A stretch of 64,000 bases of DNA, from the NCBI GenBank assembly GCA_004794785.1, contig SJOL01007572.1:333238-397237 (forward strand). Direction: 5' to 3'. Source of the DNA: Opisthorchis felineus. Taxonomy: Eukaryota; Platyhelminthes; Trematoda; Opisthorchiida; Opisthorchiidae. The translations under genes and the position numbers were made by a program. This document shows positions 60,007 to 64,000 of this stretch, piece by piece. Positions within the stretch are counted from its first letter, which is position 1; each line of letters begins with the position of its first letter. The notes below the pieces were generated by a model. The model ran no database searches. It was not told the DNA's origin and was given only the letters and a program-made list of their open reading frames with translations.

Positions 60007-61712
60007 CTAATGGCAAGCTGGGCAACGAAAATGGCACTCTTGCACTCCAGATGCAACTTGCTGAACTTTGGCGCAAAGCGAATGGAACCACCGAATGCAG
60101 TAGTCGCACTGCACCCATTCAAACTGCTTATGGTTTTTGAGATTATACTGTCGGCAACAAGAGCAAGTAGTCTCCCGCCGCCGTGCTCGCGATTCTTCTT
60201 TGCAACGTACATTGCAGCCGTCCGTACTCTAATATCTCTGATGACCGCTGTATCTAGGAAGGTAGAACTGTCCAGATCTACCTCCACGGTTTCCGTTCCC
60301 TTTAGTGCTGGTTTACGACGCGTTCCCGACAGTGGTGTTTGTCTCATGGCCACAGCTGCACGCCTTTGTCGACGGAACTTGGGAATTCGAATTATGGGAG
60401 CGGCAGACTTGTCAGTCGAAGACTTTGGCAGCAATAGCCCGGGTTGATTATTGTTGGGGCCCTAATTTCGGGGTGGGTGAAAGTGGGCGGAGGCACCTGC
60501 TGCACCTCCACATTACGCGCTAGCTCTTCAGTATGTTTATCTAACCTTGCTATTTCGGCCTTAAAACTGTTACTACCTAGGCGCAACAAAACCTCCAAAT
60601 AGTTATAAACAGCCCTGTGACCTATGGTTAGCTTGGAACTCTTATCTAAAGGAACCTCACTGTATTCTACTGTGGACTGTGAACCATGGTTGCCATTTGG
60701 TTCGGTTATAAGGCTGGGTATGAGCCAGTGACTTGCGTTCAAGTTTCCCGACAAGTCCCACTGCTTAAGACGACAAGCCATCACCATGTGACGGCAGGTT
60801 AGCAGCCACAGGTTACTAAATGAACAAGTACATGTCAAAATTCCATCTAGGCGCACCACATGGTCGTCTGAGAATGTTAGCCAGTCACTACCACTTTCCG
60901 CGACTCCTACCGCTGTATTATTGTTTTCTAAAACTAAATTCCGAGCAAACGGCGTGAGGCAGTTTAAAAGGCTTAAAAGGCGGTCTCCTGAGAGAGCCTC
61001 GTCTGCACCTCTCAGCAAGCCGCGAGCCACTTGCATACTGTATTTATTTCTTAAACGCTCGTTACGTTACAAAATGGCCCTCACACAGTCTTCCAGTGAA
61101 GAAGACTGCAAAAGATTACTCTTAGTATACCGGTTAGCAGCCTATATCATATTGTTTGTTCCCTGCCCAAAACTTACATCATGCTTCCGGGCAAATGCTG
61201 CCCACTGGCTTGTCTGAGGAAGACAGTTCTGCTGAAGGTAAGAATACCTCTCCGGTTTTTTTTGACGAATTCGTCGTAAGCATATATGGAAACTTTCCGC
61301 TGACCTGCTATAACTAGCCTCTTGAGAAACTCTAGTAAAATACCCTTGTCCTCGAGTGAAACTGCTGCTATGCTATTAAGACGCTCCGTGAAATTTCTGA
61401 CCACGTGAAACGAACATGGGTGAACGTGCACGCACGGAAGATGCTTCTTTATTGCGGCAAGCTGCGCCGCATGACGGTCGCAAATTACCGTTTACACCCT
61501 ACTGACCTCCGGCATGGTTTTACAAAAATACCGAATGACACGTTCATACGATTCTACTAATACAAACTTCTCCCTTTACCATGACAAACTCTGACTACCC
61601 CGTGCCAAAGGTGATACGACCCACGGCTGCACTGCGTGGTCGAATCAAAAAGCAGTAGTCCATTATACACACTAAACACTTCTTTCAGTTAATTGAGTGT
61701 GAAACCTAGAAA
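60007..61712 (-). pseudogene. Mutator-like (MULE) transposase, SWIM and PHD-type ends, broken
   Basis: Read on the minus strand. LLLFDSTTQCSR (near 61640) matches the first catalytic Asp region of MULE DDE transposases. VICDRHAAQLAAIKKHLP (around 61480) carries the second Asp. HPCSFHVVRNF (near 61410) is the C/H block after it. A SWIM zinc motif, LTCTCSFSNLWLLTCRHMV (CxC...CxH), lies in the 214-codon frame 61036-60392. A third frame ends with TCSCC, WVQCDYCIRWFHSLC and FRCPACH before TAG 60009-60007: a Cys4-His-Cys3 PHD-like finger. Lesions include TAA at 61494-61492, a frameshift near 61590 and two frame changes after the SWIM motif, some of which could be introns. The N-terminal part is missing, cut at the LINE arm near 61715. 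It resembles MULE/ZSWIM-type proteins; the family call is from motifs. Confidence 0.75.
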
Positions 61713-61719
61713 ATCTGTC

Positions 61720-64000
61720 GGCTAAACCTTGTTCAGACAGGGCATAAGTAAGAATTAGGTCTCCTCGGAGGCGGCGTTACTCGAGGGGAAAGAGGTCAAG
61801 CGCCGTGAGACGCATTTCGTAGTCCACGGAATTAAGGCCGGCAAACATTTTCACAGCAGCTCGCTGGACACGCTCAGTGAGGGTTAAGTCCTTCGTGTGC
61901 CCTGAGTAGACAACTTGTTTGGCGTATTCGAGAAGCGGTCTGACGCAGGCCCCATAGAGTATTTGGAAGTCCATGCGAGTAATACGGGAGAAGGTGCGCC
62001 GAATCATCCGTAGAACGGCGAATGACTTTTGAGACGATTTCTCATGGTGCAATGAGAAGGGCATGTTTGAAAAGATCCAGATACCCAAATCCTTTTTGAC
62101 ATCCATCCTCGTGATGTCCTCTGGTCCATTCCCACCATGCACGACAAAGGCGCTCACTGAGTCCCCTCCGAATGACATGGACGCATTTCTCGTCATTCGG
62201 AGGAAGGTGCCAGTCCGACGACCACTGCTTTGCAGCGTGTACATCCATTTGGAGGGCAGTGACATTTAAACTTCAGGATTTCAAGTCGTCTGCAAAAAGT
62301 AGACATCGACTTGACAGGACATCTCGAAGGTCGTTGACGTAGATCAGAATCGGAAGCGGTCTTAAAACAGACCCTTGAGGAACTCCAATGGGGACCGGCG
62401 CCGGATAAGAGTAGGTCGAGCCTACTTTCACTCGGAATGTTCTGTCTGATAGGAACGCCTTAATTCAGTGTAGGAGTTTCCCTAGAATCCCGTAAGACTA
62501 GAGTTTCTGGAGCAGCGGGACGTGTGGGACTCGATCGAATGCTTTTGAGAAGTCGAAAAATATGGCGTCTGATATGAGTCTCTCGTCCTTGGCTTGGGTT
62601 GAGCTGTCCATAAATACGAGCATGTTCGTTACGCAAGAACGGTTTGGGAGAATTCCGTGTTGAGCTGGGGATGTCAAGTTGTTGGTAGTAAGGTGATCTA
62701 GGATGACCCACTTCAGAATGCGTTCCATCACCTTGCATGGCACGCTAGTGAGGCTAACAGGCCTGTAGCTGCCGGGTGATAGTCGGTCACCAGTTTTGTA
62801 GATGGCGTGACAATCGCTTCCTTCCGAGCAGAGGGGAGGTTACTTTCGACAAGCGACTGACGAAACACCAAGTACAAGTGCTTTGCCAGTGTGAACGACG
62901 TTTCCTTCAGGATCCTTGGATGGACCTCGTCTGGCCCCAACTCGCAGAATGGGTTTGTCTTGTGCAAGAGTTGAGGAATGTCCTCCTCTGTGAAGACCAA
63001 GTTGGTTAGACGCCGTTCGTAGTTACGCCTTGACAAGGTTGGATGTGACGAGAACGATGGGGCTGAATATAGGCCGGCATAGAGTTCTCTGTAGACTTCA
63101 GATACCACTATTGGGTCACTTGTGGGTTCCCATTCCTGTCCCTCAAGGAGAACGCGGATGGCTTGTTTCTGCGGCGATGTCTCATGTATTTAGACAGCAT
63201 ATTTCTGTTTTTCCGGGCGAGGTCCAGAATGATGGCTTGTTTTCGTATGTTCCATTGGCGGATTTCTGATTTACAGCGGTTCCGCATTTAACGAAATGCC
63301 AGCTCGTCTTCTGTCTCCTGTAGTCAACTCTTTGGAAAATAGTTGAGACCTCTTTTCCAGAAGACACCGAATCCTCTTCGGTAGCTTACGGCTCATCCGG
63401 CTGCGTACCGGTTTTCTTGGGACGAACATCGCGTCAGCCTCGTGAACTTTCTGGACAATGGTCCTGTATAAGTCTTCTACTGAGGCTGGTCCCATTTTAA
63501 CGTGTTCGAGAAAGATGCGCATTCCTGAAATGTCTGCATGCCAGAAGTTTCAAAACCACGTTTGAGGTTCGGGATACCTGGCCCAGTAGCAGATGAAATC
63601 AAAGGTCAGCACACAGTGGTCACTATGTCCCAGTGGAGCGTTAATTGCCTAAGGGGTTGTATGAGGAATCGGTCATCTTCCGGAGGACTCGAGGGGCAAC
63701 GGTAGACGACGCCGACAAGGAGAGAATCGGTCCCGTGCAGTGGGATTTGGATTCACAGTGCATCGCAAAAAAGGTGCAGGAGTGATATCGAAGAGGACAA
63801 TCGGGATGGGCATGGCCGCATGTAAGTATGAAGCAACCCCACCAGCCCTCCCGCGTTTTGAAACAGCTCGAAAAACAGAGTAGCCGTCTATCGAGATCTC
63901 CGTGTCAGAGACATCTGGTATGAGGCAGGTTTCTCTTAGTGCGATTATAGACGGCTGTTCAAGACAAGCTGACTGTTTGTTGAAACGACTGAGGCAGTTT
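61720..64000 (-). pseudogene. CR1-like LINE copy B (inverted twin of copy A, partial)
   Basis: Minus-strand counterpart of 55176-57456 and the right arm of the inverted repeat. It carries the same stops and frameshifts as copy A (stop in the linker at 63271, same frameshift, same TAG near 62499). It differs at two noticed bases: His/Leu before QKL near 62512, and a T/G near 63055. It stops at 61720 inside the region just after the RT C-terminus, so the last about 380 bases of the LINE, including the octamer tail, are absent. It continues past the window's right edge. Confidence 0.93.

Noticed and set aside
59974..60447. 157-codon plus frame opposite the MULE relic
   Set aside because: Antisense shadow of the transposase C-terminal region, which has real SWIM and PHD-like motifs on the minus strand.
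1..64000. CRISPR arrays, phage or bacterial operons
   Set aside because: No direct-repeat arrays with spacers, no operon-like packing of long frames, and clear spliceosomal introns with LINE/SINE content indicate a eukaryote.

Overview
This is intron-rich, repeat-rich eukaryotic DNA, most likely from a parasitic flatworm. The AT-moderate composition, long introns, CR1-like and RTE-like LINE relics, a Penelope-like relic and tRNA-derived SINEs together recall cestodes, perhaps diphyllobothriidean tapeworms. The organism is an inference, not something read directly. There are no operons, ribosome binding sites, CRISPR arrays, rRNA genes or free-standing tRNA genes that I can support. Most of the short open frames are chance.

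The only conventional gene I can assemble with confidence is a six-exon, minus-strand gene over about 25 kb (33870 down to 8599). It encodes a core 1 beta-1,3-galactosyltransferase (C1GALT1, GT31 family). Its exons join in phase at consensus GT/AG sites to give 870 nt, or 289 residues: an N-terminal membrane anchor, the ILCW strand, a DDD metal motif, the GGAGY loop, the EDL motif, and a final CC...FHY exon. This makes a Golgi type II enzyme that would form T antigen (Gal-beta1,3-GalNAc) on Ser/Thr-linked GalNAc.

Layout. 1-8.6 kb: intergenic DNA with a dispersed repeat, a perfect 31-bp hairpin, a fossil LINE reverse transcriptase and a SINE. 8.6-33.9 kb: the C1GALT1 gene, whose introns hold a SINE, a dispersed-repeat copy, a LINE endonuclease fossil and part of another repeat family. 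33.9-44 kb: intergenic DNA with an ATC/CAT microsatellite just upstream of the gene, a second imperfect hairpin and two or three SINEs. 44-50.3 kb: a 5'-truncated CR1-like LINE with an 8-bp repeat tail, a Penelope-like relic and a second degraded CR1-like LINE. 50.3-55 kb: mostly unassigned, with one possible exon near 54 kb.

55-64 kb is the most unusual region. A broken CR1-like LINE (55176-57456, plus) faces an inverted copy (61720-64000, minus, running off the window). I saw only two mismatches and no indel in 2281 aligned bases. Both copies carry the same stops and frameshifts, and the second lacks the LINE 3' end. This points to inverted duplication of already-dead DNA (or an assembly fold-back) rather than two retrotranspositions. 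Between the arms is a decayed Mutator-like (MULE) transposase with SWIM and PHD-type zinc-binding ends, cut off at the arm junction.

I found no clearly new biological system. The inverted duplication and the SWIM-PHD MULE are the best leads.
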